Positions 8,746 through 17,840 of a stretch of 54,262 nucleotides of DNA are shown in pieces (position 1 is the first letter of the stretch; every line of letters starts with the position of its first letter). The translations under genes and the position numbers were made by a program. Below the pieces are notes generated by a model that had not been told where the DNA came from, did not search any database, and was given only the letters and a program-made list of their open reading frames with translations. Origin of the DNA: Robiginitomaculum sp. (GTDB lineage Bacteria > Pseudomonadota > Alphaproteobacteria > Caulobacterales > Maricaulaceae); the NCBI GenBank assembly GCA_016763315.1, contig JAESTZ010000075.1, positions 1-54,262 of the forward strand, written 5' to 3'.

Positions 8746-11121
8746 TTAGTCTCCGTAGGGAAGCCAGATATTCTTGACTTGCGTGCATTCGCGCAAGAAC
8801 TGTCTTCCCTCGCCAGTCACTGATGAAACCCAATCCCGCGAGTTGCCATTATTAACCCAAGTACGCTTGAGATTACCAATCGACAAAACTTCTGCATCTT
8901 TGCTGCCTTGCTTTGAGCCAAAATACCACAAACCATCAATTTGATCATGCTCTGCAAGAACTTTTGCCAGAGCTTCGCGCTCACCGGTAATGATATTTAT
9001 TGCACCAGCAGGAACATCGGAAGATTCCAATAAACTATAAAGATCAGTACCCAATAATGGATAACGCATTGATGGTATTAGTACAGAACAATTACCCATC
9101 GCCATTACCGGCGCAAACAATGAGACCATCGACAATAAAGGCATTTCATCAGGACAAATAATCCCCATAACGCCTAATGGCTCATTTACCGCCAGAGCCA
9201 CATTTCTTGATGGCGGAGTATGCACAAGTCCATCAAATTTATCAGCCCATGCCGCATTTGCGAACAATCTAGCGATTGATAATTCAACTTCACGGTTTGC
9301 TTGCGCCTTGGTTGCGCCAGTGGATTGCTGTAATCGTGCGGCGAATTCAGCAGCCCTAGCATCAAGGTTTTCCGCCATAAAATATAATATTTGCGCCCGG
9401 TTATAGGCAGTTCTGGCGGCAAAACCTGCGCTTGATTTATACGCGGCTTCTACCGCATTTCTTATGTCTTTGCGATTACCATCACCAACTCGGCCAATCA
9501 TTTGCCCTTGGGCATCGTAAACCGGCAAAGTTCCACCGCCATCAGGTCTTGCTTGTTTGCCGCCAACAAACATTTTTGGTGTCTGGTCAACGCCTGTCTG
9601 GTTTTGCTGTTCTTTTGCCGGTTTTGCAGCAGCAATTAAAGCCGAAGCATCTTTATTCCAGTCTAGTTTCGGTTTCAAATAGGCATACATTCCCTCAATG
9701 CCGCCTTCCCTGCCAAAGCCGCTCTCGCGATAACCGCCAAAACCACAAGCAGCATCAAACATATTGGCCCCATTGACCCAGACAATACCGGCTTTTATTT
9801 GCGTTGCCACTTCCAAAGCACGATTGATATTTTCTGACCAGATACTACAGGCCAAACCAAAACGGGTATTATTAGCCACGACCACGGCATCAGCTAGATT
9901 ACGAAAAGAAGTCACAGTTAAAACCGGCCCGAATATTTCCTCTCTGGCAACAAAGTTTGACGGCTCGACATCGCACAACAAAGTCGGCGGATAAAAACAA
10001 CCGTCCGCTGGAATATCAATATCCGGTTGCCAGCAAGTGGCGCCATCAGCCACACCCTTGGCGACCATTGATTTGATACGGTTTAACTGTACAGGATCAG
10101 CCACCGCGCCCATATCAATGGCTTTATCCAAAGGGTCACCAAGACGAAACTTACCCAAACGTAATTTGATTTTGGCAATTAGTTTGTCGGCTATGCCTTC
10201 TTCGACCAGCAAACGCGAGCCAGCGCAACAAACCTCACCCTGATTAAACCAGATGCCATCAACAAGTCCCTCAACGGCACTATCCAGATCTGCATCTTCA
10301 AACACGATAAACGGAGATTTACCGCCTAATTCCAACGTTAGTTTTTTACCAGTTCCGGCAGTTTGTTCACGCAACAACCTGCCAACCGGCGTTGAGCCAG
10401 TAAAGGCGATTTTCACCACATCAGGATGATTAACAATCAAACTACCGGTTTCGCCTTTGCCGGTTATAATATTGACCACACCAGCCGGCACACCGGCCTC
10501 AATGCAAAGTTCAGCAAAATACAGCGCACTGAGCGAAGTATATTCCGCTGGCTTTAGCACCACGCAATTACCCGCAGCCAATGCCGGAGCGATCTTCCAT
10601 GACAGCATCAAAAACGGGAAATTCCAAGGTATGATCTGCCCGACAACGCCCAAGGACTGTTGGTCGGATAGCTCGGTTTTTAATAATTGCGCCCAACCAG
10701 CATGATAATAAAAATGCCTTGCCGCCAATGGTATATCGGCATCTCTGGTTTCGCGTATCGGCTTGCCATTATCCAGTGTTTCAAGCACGGCAATAAACCG
10801 TGAGTTTTTCTGAATTAACCTCGCCAAAGCATATAATACCCGCGCCCTTTTATGCGGTGCCAGTTTTGACCAGTCAGCATACGCTGTATTAGCAGCCTTT
10901 ACCGCGGCATTGACCTGGGTTGAGCCAGCAGTAGAAATTTGCGCCAACACATCGCCATTGGCCGGGTTAGTGCTGTTGAAATAATCACCATTCTTTACCC
11001 ATTTCCCGCCAATAAAATGTCCAAAGCCGGTTTTCTTGGTTTGTAGCCAATCACGCACTTTTGCCGCATCTTCCGGCGCTGGCCCGTATTCCATATTCTC
11101 AAAAATCTCTGACACGCTCAT
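8746..11121 (-). CDS. ALDH16-type aldehyde dehydrogenase, active domain plus truncated second domain
   Basis: A 791-residue protein. Residues 1 to about 490 form a complete NAD-dependent aldehyde dehydrogenase with VLKPAEYTS for cofactor binding, the general base E264 in LELGGKSP, and the catalytic cysteine C298 in FNQGEVCCAGSR. Residues about 520-791 form a second, shorter dehydrogenase-like domain: IICPDEMP takes the place of the usual PWNFP segment, the cofactor lysine is replaced (SVLIPSM), and no catalytic cysteine motif is present. This matches the bacterial ALDH16 architecture. Lying between deoC and deoA, it most likely oxidises the acetaldehyde released by DeoC to acetate; the substrate is inferred from context. 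Confidence 0.9.
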   Translation of the reverse strand: MSVSEIFENMEYGPAPEDAAKVRDWLQTKKTGFGHFIGGKWVKNGDYFNSTNPANGDVLAQISTAGSTQVNAAVKAANTAYADWSKLAPHKRARVLYALARLIQKNSRFIAVLETLDNGKPIRETRDADIPLAARHFYYHAGWAQLLKTELSDQQSLGVVGQIIPWNFPFLMLSWKIAPALAAGNCVVLKPAEYTSLSALYFAELCIEAGVPAGVVNIITGKGETGSLIVNHPDVVKIAFTGSTPVGRLLREQTAGTGKKLTLELGGKSPFIVFEDADLDSAVEGLVDGIWFNQGEVCCAGSRLLVEEGIADKLIAKIKLRLGKFRLGDPLDKAIDMGAVADPVQLNRIKSMVAKGVADGATCWQPDIDIPADGCFYPPTLLCDVEPSNFVAREEIFGPVLTVTSFRNLADAVVVANNTRFGLACSIWSENINRALEVATQIKAGIVWVNGANMFDAACGFGGYRESGFGREGGIEGMYAYLKPKLDWNKDASALIAAAKPAKEQQNQTGVDQTPKMFVGGKQARPDGGGTLPVYDAQGQMIGRVGDGNRKDIRNAVEAAYKSSAGFAARTAYNRAQILYFMAENLDARAAEFAARLQQSTGATKAQANREVELSIARLFANAAWADKFDGLVHTPPSRNVALAVNEPLGVMGIICPDEMPLLSMVSLFAPVMAMGNCSVLIPSMRYPLLGTDLYSLLESSDVPAGAINIITGEREALAKVLAEHDQIDGLWYFGSKQGSKDAEVLSIGNLKRTWVNNGNSRDWVSSVTGEGRQFLRECTQVKNIWLPYGD

Positions 11122-11125
11122 TTTA

Positions 11126-12103
11126 TTATCCTATCGGGTGCCGGTTAGCGGCTGAATATCGTCCTGTTGCCTGATGCTCTAGTTGTCGTTCAATATCACC
11201 AAGCAAGCTGGACGCACCAAAACGAAAGAACTTGGGGTCAAGCCAGTCATTGCCCAGTTCTTCTTTGATCAACATAAGATAGACCAAAGCCAATTTCGCC
11301 GAGCTAACCCCACCAGCAGGCTTAAAACCAACCATATAGCCGGTGCGTTGGTGATATTCGCGGATCATTCGCATCATTATCAAGCTAACCGGCAAAGTGG
11401 CGTTCACGCCGTCCATTCCGGTTGAGGTCTTGATAAAATCTGCTCCGGCCATCATACAAACCATCGAGGCTTTCGCAACCTTGGTAATGCTACCCAATTG
11501 TCCCGTAGCCAAAATCGCTTTGACATGAGCATCGTCGCAGGCCTCTCTAAAAGCGCACATTTCATCGTATAATGCCTGCCAATTAGCGGTTAAAACATGT
11601 CGCCTGGAAATTACAATATCAATTTCTTGGGCGCCGGCAGCAACGCTTTCTTTAATTTCCGCCAAACGTAGATGAAATGGTGATAATCCAGCAGGAAAGC
11701 CTGTTGAAACTGCCGCAACCGGAATGTTTGATCCACGCAAAGCCTCTACTGCCACCTCAACCATGTCATGATAAACACAAATTGCACCGGTAGTGAGCTG
11801 CATATCTGGTACGCCTAAGCTCTCTAGGATATCACGCCGTACCGGATTGCGGGCTTTAGCACATAGCCTTCGCACCCTGCCCGGGGTGTCATCACCACTA
11901 AGCGTAGTTAAATCAATTACAGAAACCGCCTTTAACAACCAAGCAATTTGCCATTGTTTCTTGACCGAACGTCTTGCTCCATGACTGGCAATGCGTCGTT
12001 CAACTGCTGATAAGTTTATCCGTATTTCATCGACCCATGATGGATCAAAAGTCATTTTGGAATTACGAGCCTGTTGATCAAGACGGTGTATTTCAGCAAC
12101 CAT
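11126..12103 (-). CDS. deoC: Deoxyribose-phosphate aldolase DeoC
   Basis: A 325-residue class I aldolase that cleaves 2-deoxyribose-5-phosphate to glyceraldehyde-3-phosphate and acetaldehyde. The Schiff-base lysine lies in AGADFIKTSTGMDG and the second conserved lysine in VGFKPAGGVSS; the VKAILATGQLG strand is the usual second active-site segment. It is longer than the E. coli protein by an N-terminal extension of about 50 residues, a length seen in the longer DeoC group. The aldehyde dehydrogenase gene starts four bases downstream. Confidence 0.95.
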   Translation of the reverse strand: MVAEIHRLDQQARNSKMTFDPSWVDEIRINLSAVERRIASHGARRSVKKQWQIAWLLKAVSVIDLTTLSGDDTPGRVRRLCAKARNPVRRDILESLGVPDMQLTTGAICVYHDMVEVAVEALRGSNIPVAAVSTGFPAGLSPFHLRLAEIKESVAAGAQEIDIVISRRHVLTANWQALYDEMCAFREACDDAHVKAILATGQLGSITKVAKASMVCMMAGADFIKTSTGMDGVNATLPVSLIMMRMIREYHQRTGYMVGFKPAGGVSSAKLALVYLMLIKEELGNDWLDPKFFRFGASSLLGDIERQLEHQATGRYSAANRHPIG

Positions 12104-12157
12104 TTTTATAAGTCCTTGGTGTAAGGCAGCATATTATATCTGTTTGTTTTGCTTTTG

Positions 12158-12982
12158 TCAGCCAGCTAACGGGTTGTCATTAAAATCACGCAATAATGCA
12201 TCAAATAATTTCAAGATATTTTCCGAGCCCAGAGCAGCTTCGCGCATTGTGTGTTCGTGGCTTAATTCTTCATCGCGCATGCCAGCGGCATAATTTGTCA
12301 CCAATGACACCGCGCCAACTCTAAAGCCTTGCTTTCTAGCCAAAATGACTTCGGGAACTGTCGACATTCCCACCAGATCGCCGCCCAGTAAACGTATCAT
12401 GTTAATTTCTGCCGGAGTTTCAAAACTTGGCCCAGAATACCAAACATAAACACCCTCATGCAATTCAGCACCGGAAGTTTTAGCAGCTTCTCTTATTCGA
12501 TCGGCAATTTCATGATCATAGGCCTTACCAAGGTCGATAAATTGTGGCGGACGATGATCACCAATAAGCGGGTTTAGACCAGAAAAATTGATATGATCAG
12601 TGATAAGCGAGGCACTGGCTGGCGGCACATTTTCATGCACACTGCCAGCGGCATTAGTCAGCAATAAAACCCGACAGCCAATATGCCATAACACCTCTAA
12701 CGGCACCATCATTGCCGCCGGATTACCATCTTCGTAATAATGAATCCTTCCGGCCATCAAAGCCACATCAAGGCCGTTTATCTGCCCCAACACCAGATCA
12801 CCGGAATGAGAAGCAACTGTTGATACTGGAAATCCAGGAATATCAGCGTAAGGAATAACTATCTTGTCCGTAACTATATCGACAAGGTTGCCTAGGCCAG
12901 AGCCTAGAACTATTGCCAATCGTTGTTTTTTCTCGACCCTGCGTTCAATATATTCGACGGCTTTACTGATGACTGTTCTCAT
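12158..12982 (-). CDS. punA: Purine-nucleoside phosphorylase (trimeric type)
   Basis: A 274-residue enzyme that splits purine (deoxy)nucleosides with phosphate. Motifs of the low-molecular-mass trimeric family are visible: LAIVLGSGLGNL at the N terminus, ASHSGDL, the GRIHYYEDG segment, LLTNAAGSVH, and the base-binding VWYSGPSFETPAEINMIRLLGGDLVGMSTVPE. The ATG at 12982 was chosen over a TTG at 13003, because it lies 17 bases past the cdd stop and gives the usual MRTVISKAVEYI start. Second gene of the nucleoside operon. Confidence 0.93.
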   Translation of the reverse strand: MRTVISKAVEYIERRVEKKQRLAIVLGSGLGNLVDIVTDKIVIPYADIPGFPVSTVASHSGDLVLGQINGLDVALMAGRIHYYEDGNPAAMMVPLEVLWHIGCRVLLLTNAAGSVHENVPPASASLITDHINFSGLNPLIGDHRPPQFIDLGKAYDHEIADRIREAAKTSGAELHEGVYVWYSGPSFETPAEINMIRLLGGDLVGMSTVPEVILARKQGFRVGAVSLVTNYAAGMRDEELSHEHTMREAALGSENILKLFDALLRDFNDNPLAG

Positions 12983-12999
12983 TATTATTGTTCTTTCAA

Positions 13000-13386
13000 T
13001 CAAGTATCTGGCAAATCAAATCCATGCGGCAATAACTCGCCCATTGTATAAGTGTTTACTTCACCGGTTTCCAGCCCGCAATGCACCAATACAGATGCAT
13101 CTGCAAATTCAGCCAATCGCTGCCGACAACCACCGCAAGGTGTTCCGGGTTTTGCACCTTTAGTCATAACAAAAACCTCTTTAATTTGCTGCTCGCCAGC
13201 CGCTATCATTGCCGCAATGGCGGAAGTTTCCGCGCAATTACCTAATGGATAGGCTGCATTTTCAACATTGCAACCCGAATACACCTCACCGGAAGAACCG
13301 ATAATTGCTGCACCCACACTATAATTTGAATATGGCGCATAGGCTTGTTGCATGGCTGTTTTGGCGGCATTTGAAAGGTTTTGCAT
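13000..13386 (-). CDS. cdd: Cytidine deaminase
   Basis: A 128-residue enzyme of the small homotetrameric class that turns (deoxy)cytidine into (deoxy)uridine. The zinc site is complete: NVENAAYPLGNCAETSAI supplies one cysteine and the proton-shuttle glutamate, and PCGGCRQRLAEF supplies two more cysteines. It is the first gene of the nucleoside operon, so cytidine salvage feeds into the phosphorolysis steps downstream. No clear operator was found in the short upstream gap. Confidence 0.95.
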   Translation of the reverse strand: MQNLSNAAKTAMQQAYAPYSNYSVGAAIIGSSGEVYSGCNVENAAYPLGNCAETSAIAAMIAAGEQQIKEVFVMTKGAKPGTPCGGCRQRLAEFADASVLVHCGLETGEVNTYTMGELLPHGFDLPDT

Positions 13387-13450
13387 ACTAAGTTCTCACT
13401 AAAGCTAATCATCAAGATAAAGCCTGCAATCCAAAAAGCCAAGAAACTAA

Positions 13451-13489
13451 AAGCCCAACCACAGCTAAAGAATAGCTATGATTGGGCTT
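13451..13489 (-). terminator. Hairpin downstream of the carbonic anhydrase gene
   Basis: Two 17-base arms starting AAGCCCAA and ending TTGGGCTT match at 15 of 17 positions around a 5-base loop. On the minus strand the stem is followed by a T-rich stretch, so it probably ends the carbonic anhydrase transcript before the cdd operon begins. Confidence 0.7.
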
Positions 13490-13510
13490 GTTCAGTTTAG
13501 TTTTAGGTAC

Positions 13511-14410
13511 TTACTCAATAGCAGACAGCAACTCAGGAGCAGTTACCAACTGGCGAATACCATGAGACTTGGTTTCATTAAACACATTGCCTTTGGCTCC
13601 CCACTCATTGAGCGAGTTAATGTCAACCTTGACACACATTGGCCGCACACTCCAAGTTACTTGTAATGGCGAACATTTGGACTGGTTATAGCTAGGTCCA
13701 GTGGTTGAACCGCGAAACACCACCGGATCCCCAGAGTTTGCAGGAATAGCTTTGGCCTGATGTTTGCCATCAACCACATTGTCGTCATAGCCAAAGTTAT
13801 TGAAATTTAAAGCATTGGCATCATTGACTACAAGGAAAGTTTGCGCCTCAACTCGTAACAGTGGATCAGTACATGTATCACTTAAACATGAACCAAGGCC
13901 TTCGCCCGGAGTAATGTCACAACTTGTATGCACCCAATGCACTTCGATAGTATCGCCAGGCTTAACACCCTTAAAGCCGCCATCACCTTCAACAGGTGCA
14001 AGCTCTTCTGCGGTAAGCTCTGCGGTATCATTACAGGCATAACCGCCATTGCCGCTATCGTTCACGAACACTGAAAAGCCGGGACCCTTGTGTTCGGCGT
14101 TGGTGTGAGTATGGATATTACATAAATTTAGCTGGCTTGATGCCGGAGCCATAACAAAATCAACTGCGTTCAAACCAGTTTTGCTGGAAATATCACGCGG
14201 TGTTTGCGGGCCAAAAGTCAAACATAGGTCTTCTTTAGCAGCATCAGCAACAACAGCTTTTGTTTCTTCTACCGCAGCAACGATTTCAGTTTTTACTTCT
14301 GCCTTATCTTCCGAAGCGTCGTTGGTGACTTCTGATGAGGTTTCATTCGAGCAAGCTGCCAAAACCAATAGTGAAGCGGCGCCAATTAAAGAGTAGGTAA
14401 AAGTTTTCAT
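13511..14410 (-). CDS. Delta-class carbonic anhydrase-like lipoprotein
   Basis: A 299-residue exported protein. The lipobox LVLAAC puts the lipidated cysteine at residue 20, followed by a low-complexity acidic/alanine linker to about residue 58. The globular part has the delta-carbonic-anhydrase hallmark CNIHTHTNAEHKGPGFSVF (C96, H99, H101, E105, H106), then GNGGYAC, the HWVHTSC segment and a C-terminal CSPLQVTWSVRPMC segment. The family hydrates CO2 using a metal held by histidines; here it would act on the periplasmic side of a membrane. The start at 14410 has an AGGAAA Shine-Dalgarno; an ATG at 14446 in frame would spoil the signal peptide. It is a single gene between two terminator-bounded units. 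Confidence 0.8.
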   Translation of the reverse strand: MKTFTYSLIGAASLLVLAACSNETSSEVTNDASEDKAEVKTEIVAAVEETKAVVADAAKEDLCLTFGPQTPRDISSKTGLNAVDFVMAPASSQLNLCNIHTHTNAEHKGPGFSVFVNDSGNGGYACNDTAELTAEELAPVEGDGGFKGVKPGDTIEVHWVHTSCDITPGEGLGSCLSDTCTDPLLRVEAQTFLVVNDANALNFNNFGYDDNVVDGKHQAKAIPANSGDPVVFRGSTTGPSYNQSKCSPLQVTWSVRPMCVKVDINSLNEWGAKGNVFNETKSHGIRQLVTAPELLSAIE

Positions 14411-14690
14411 GCGAATCGTTTCCTGTTTGTGATTAATGTGTAACAAATGCTAGATGAAACGGAGAAAAACACCAGTGATATATGAAATTTCAAATATTTC
14501 TCTAAATGCTTACAATGAGCATTAAACGCGACAGCAAATTGCAATGGTTCTCAAAATTTACAGCCATTTCGCTAATATAGATAAAACTTTAGGTACTAAG
14601 TTTAATTGAATTTAGTTTGTGTTGGTTATTGTGACCTCGATAAACGTCAACAACGACAATAACAATAAAAAAAATATCGGGTGAAATATA

Positions 14691-15032
14691 ATGAAAATGA
14701 TCAAAAGAATAGCCGTTTGCACAGGTCTGGCATTTGCAGCAACCGCAATGTTTGCAGCTCCAATTGCTGTTGCTGAAGAAACTAAACTTGTCGCAAAGAA
14801 ACGCAGCGCTCCTGTCTACCCAAGAGGTGCCGAACGTCGAAAAATTGAAGGCCATGTTATTGTAACCTATAATGTCGACACCGAAGGTAAGGTAAGTGAT
14901 GTAGCCGTAGCCGAAGCCGTTCCAGCAGGCGTTTTTGATGATGCCGCTGTAAAAGCAGTTTCAAAATGGAAATATGAGCCACCTGCTAATACTGTCGAAG
15001 GTGCAAAAGCTAAGATTTCTTTTCGTTTATAA
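14691..15032 (+). CDS. Secreted TonB C-terminal-domain protein without membrane anchor
   Basis: A 113-residue protein with a cleavable signal peptide (residues 1-28, ending AVAEE) and a single TonB C-terminal fold: APVYPRGAERRKIEGHVIVTYNVDTEGKV, then AAVKAVSKWKYEPP. A full TonB has an uncleaved membrane helix and a proline-rich spacer; both are missing. It should be periplasmic and may bind an outer-membrane receptor or another partner; it is unlikely to transmit energy by itself. An SD-like GGGTGAA lies before the ATG. It is a one-gene unit closed by the hairpin at 15071. Confidence 0.75.
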   Translation: MKMIKRIAVCTGLAFAATAMFAAPIAVAEETKLVAKKRSAPVYPRGAERRKIEGHVIVTYNVDTEGKVSDVAVAEAVPAGVFDDAAVKAVSKWKYEPPANTVEGAKAKISFRL

Positions 15033-15070
15033 CGCTTCTCTAAAACCCCCAACTGACATTTTGTCACTTT

Positions 15071-15104
15071 AAAGGCTCCTCCGTCCATCGGATGGAGCCT
15101 TTTA
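15071..15104 (+). terminator. Rho-independent terminator after the TonB-domain gene
   Basis: AAAGGCTCC pairs with GGAGCCTTT around an inner CCG/CGG stem, followed by TTTATT. It lies 38 bases past the stop codon of the TonB-domain gene. Confidence 0.8.
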
Positions 15105-15183
15105 TTAACCATTTCCGGTAAGGCTAAACCAACATAAATTTTAAACAAACGGTGTAACTGATCTTTCGGGGGATTTAATCATC

Positions 15184-17226
15184 ATGGACTTTAGTTTACC
15201 ACGCAAAATTAGCACCAACCTGCTATTAGCTTTCGGAACTGTTGCGACCTTTACCATCATAGCCGTAGGGATAGGCTTATGGAACAATGCAAACACTTCA
15301 GCAGTGCAAAAAGAAATCAGCACAATTCATTTAGCCAATCTTGATACATCGCTAAAACTAACAGTCACCGGCAGTTCTTTTTTAAGCGCAGTATCCCATT
15401 TAGAGCGAGCCATAACACTTGATGAAGCAAAAGCCGGACTTGAACAAGCGACAAAACTAAACCAAGACCTGCATATGCTTATTGGTATGGTTGCCAAATC
15501 ACAAACCGGTGAAAGTGGAATTGCCGACAACCTGTCACAGCAAGCACTGGCATTTCCGGCTCTAGTATCCGATCTTGAAAAGCTTGTAACCGAGCAACTA
15601 AATAGAAAATCCAGTATAAACCAAGCGTTCACTGTCGCCGGCTCATTACGTCAGGATCTTAACACTATACTGGAAAAGCAATTAGAAACAGCCGACGAAT
15701 TCGACATAGAATCTCTCTTGCGAATACTGATGTCAGCAAATGTCATAAACGTAACCTATGCCGAAGCAATTGCCAGCGACTCGCTATCGCAAATATCCAA
15801 AATTGAATATACATTCACCAACGCAGCCAGTGAGTTAAGATCTAATGCCGCTATAATGGGGCCTGCCTTATCGAATGAAATAAAGGAGAAAATTTCATCT
15901 CTTAGCGCTATTGGCCTTGGCGAGAAGTCCATTTTTGCACTGCGAAAAACCGAATTGGTGAAACTGGCGATGATTGAAGACAAAGTATACGAGCTTCAGG
16001 ACATAACCGCTCTGCTTGATGAAAACGTCTCTTTATTTGCTGACCAGACTCAACAAGCAGCAATCCTTGCCGGAGAAAGAGCATCAAAAGCAGCAGCTAC
16101 CGGGCAAGTATTCCTGATATTGATGGCAATAGCCAGCATTGTAGCAAGCGCTTCTATTGTATGGTTTTATGTTGTTCGTAATGTTGCACGGCGTTTAACC
16201 GAAATGAGTAATACCATGCAACAACTTGCCGATGGCGATTTGTCTGTACCGGAGATTACTATCACGCAAGACGAAATCGGCGACATGGCAAAATCACTTA
16301 GTGTATTCAAAAGCAACATGATCAAGACCAAAAAGCTTACAGAAGAGCAACAATTAACCGCCGAAGAGCGCATAAAACGCGGCGAAAATCTATCCAAAAT
16401 GGTTGAAGTATTTGATGTAAATATCACGGGGTTATTACAGTCGATTGACGTTTCCATGGACGAATTAAACTCTAGCTCTATCAGCATGAGCGATGTAGCG
16501 GAAAGCGCCGCAGGCAGAGCCAGTTCGGTTGCCTCGGCCTCTGATATGTCAGCGCAAAATGTTCAAGCCGTAAGTGCCGCAGCCGAAGAGCTCTCAGTAA
16601 CAGTTGATTCCATCTCAACCCAAGTTAAAAGATCAGCAGAAGTCGCAGCGAATGCAGTAAAAGAAGCAACAAAAACCACTACCCAGATGAACGAATTGCA
16701 AGAAGTAGCTGGTGGTATTTCCAAGGTAACAGCCCTGATCAACGACATTGCCGAACAAACCAATTTACTGGCATTGAATGCGACTATCGAGGCCGCAAGA
16801 GCAGGTGATGCCGGAGCAGGATTTGCCGTAGTTGCTTCTGAGGTTAAAAGCCTTGCATCGCAAACAGCCAAGGCAACGGAACAAATCTCAACCCAGATTG
16901 ACCAGATGCAGTCTTCGACCAGTAGCGCCGCACAGTCGCTTTCAGGTATTCAAAACATCATTCAAGAGCTGGCAGAAAACTCGGATTCGATTTCCAATGC
17001 TTTGAACGAACAACGACAAGCAACTCAGGAAATTGCCTCTAGCGTAGTACAAGCATCAGAAGGCACCGCCGAGGTCAATCACAATATCAGCGGCCTTAGC
17101 GAGTCAGCTACCGAAGTTGGCAACGTTTCCTCGGAAGTCAAAAATGCTGTAGATAACCTTGCTGAACAAAAGCAGCAGCTTCGCTCACAGGTGGATAAAT
17201 TCTTGGCCGACGTACAAGCAGCTTAA
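15184..17226 (+). CDS. Methyl-accepting chemotaxis protein
   Basis: A 680-residue transmembrane chemoreceptor. Residues 11-31 form the first membrane helix; residues about 32-300 are a helical periplasmic sensor with no recognisable Cache fold, probably a four-helix type; the second membrane helix lies at about 303-328 ([20 protein letters not shown]). A HAMP domain follows ([19 protein letters not shown]), then the signalling domain with the hairpin tip [21 protein letters not shown] strong GGGGGA Shine-Dalgarno precedes the ATG. It stands alone, with no che genes nearby, so ligand and pathway are unknown. No CheR/CheB-binding pentapeptide is seen at the C terminus. Confidence 0.93.
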   Translation: MDFSLPRKISTNLLLAFGTVATFTIIAVGIGLWNNANTSAVQKEISTIHLANLDTSLKLTVTGSSFLSAVSHLERAITLDEAKAGLEQATKLNQDLHMLIGMVAKSQTGESGIADNLSQQALAFPALVSDLEKLVTEQLNRKSSINQAFTVAGSLRQDLNTILEKQLETADEFDIESLLRILMSANVINVTYAEAIASDSLSQISKIEYTFTNAASELRSNAAIMGPALSNEIKEKISSLSAIGLGEKSIFALRKTELVKLAMIEDKVYELQDITALLDENVSLFADQTQQAAILAGERASKAAATGQVFLILMAIASIVASASIVWFYVVRNVARRLTEMSNTMQQLADGDLSVPEITITQDEIGDMAKSLSVFKSNMIKTKKLTEEQQLTAEERIKRGENLSKMVEVFDVNITGLLQSIDVSMDELNSSSISMSDVAESAAGRASSVASASDMSAQNVQAVSAAAEELSVTVDSISTQVKRSAEVAANAVKEATKTTTQMNELQEVAGGISKVTALINDIAEQTNLLALNATIEAARAGDAGAGFAVVASEVKSLASQTAKATEQISTQIDQMQSSTSSAAQSLSGIQNIIQELAENSDSISNALNEQRQATQEIASSVVQASEGTAEVNHNISGLSESATEVGNVSSEVKNAVDNLAEQKQQLRSQVDKFLADVQAA

Positions 17227-17270
17227 GTTTAACCTATCTCTTCGCACCCCCCTCTTCACGCCTTTGCTGG

Positions 17271-17287
17271 GCGGGGTTGAACCCCGC
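17271..17287. repeat. GCGGGGTT-G-AACCCCGC palindrome (copy 1 of a dispersed repeat)
   Basis: A perfect 8-bp inverted repeat with a single central base, 44 bases past the chemoreceptor stop. A closely related palindrome lies at 39248-39267. It may act as a terminator stem for the chemoreceptor, but no T-run follows. Confidence 0.7.
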
Positions 17288-17432
17288 TCACATTGGCATA
17301 ACTGTGAAATTTTATTCAGCTACTGCTCCCACATTTTGTTCCGAGTTTATTTTTGCACACTCCTTGAATGTACCAGCTTTGTTCTTAGATATACTAGAGC
17401 AAATAGTAAATAACACGAGGATATATTGCCTT

Positions 17433-17840
17433 ATGGAAAATGAAATTGAAATTTATCGCCAAAGGTATGAGACGTACCGTCATTTAGACAAGCTACGTTG
17501 GCAGATGTTACAAATTACTGTCGCCATAGGATCTATATTTGCGTTAATTTTAAGAACAACGAATGGTGCACCTGAGTGGTGGTTTATCGGTGGACTAGGG
17601 CTGGCGCTACTTGCAAATGGGTCTGCAATGCTTCGTATTAACAACGGTATCAAAGAAAATGGGAGGGTTTTGCAAGAATTTGGAAAAAAAATTGGAGATA
17701 TATCAATCCCGAACATCACTCCAAAATGGAATGCTTCCTCTCATTGGTTAGCAATTTTAATTTTATTATTCGGTGGTGCATGCCTGATTTTCGCAGCCAC
17801 GAAATTCAATCAGAATATTATCGGAGGTTTAAGTGCATAA
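17433..17840 (+). CDS. Small three-helix membrane protein, partner of the TIR gene
   Basis: I do not recognise the family with certainty. The 135-residue protein starts with a charged, probably helical segment (residues 1-23, rich in E, R, Y), followed by hydrophobic helices at about 25-41, 48-66 and 104-122, with a polar loop (71-100) between the last two. The ATG at 17433 has a GAGG 12 bases upstream; the frame is open further back but without signs of coding. It overlaps the TIR gene start by eight bases, so the two are translated together. Small membrane proteins next to TIR proteins often act as effectors in phage defence (as in the 2TM effectors of SLATT type or type II Thoeris); that role is inferred from context only. 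Base composition is more AT-rich than in the flanking genes. Confidence 0.7.
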   Translation: MENEIEIYRQRYETYRHLDKLRWQMLQITVAIGSIFALILRTTNGAPEWWFIGGLGLALLANGSAMLRINNGIKENGRVLQEFGKKIGDISIPNITPKWNASSHWLAILILLFGGACLIFAATKFNQNIIGGLSA

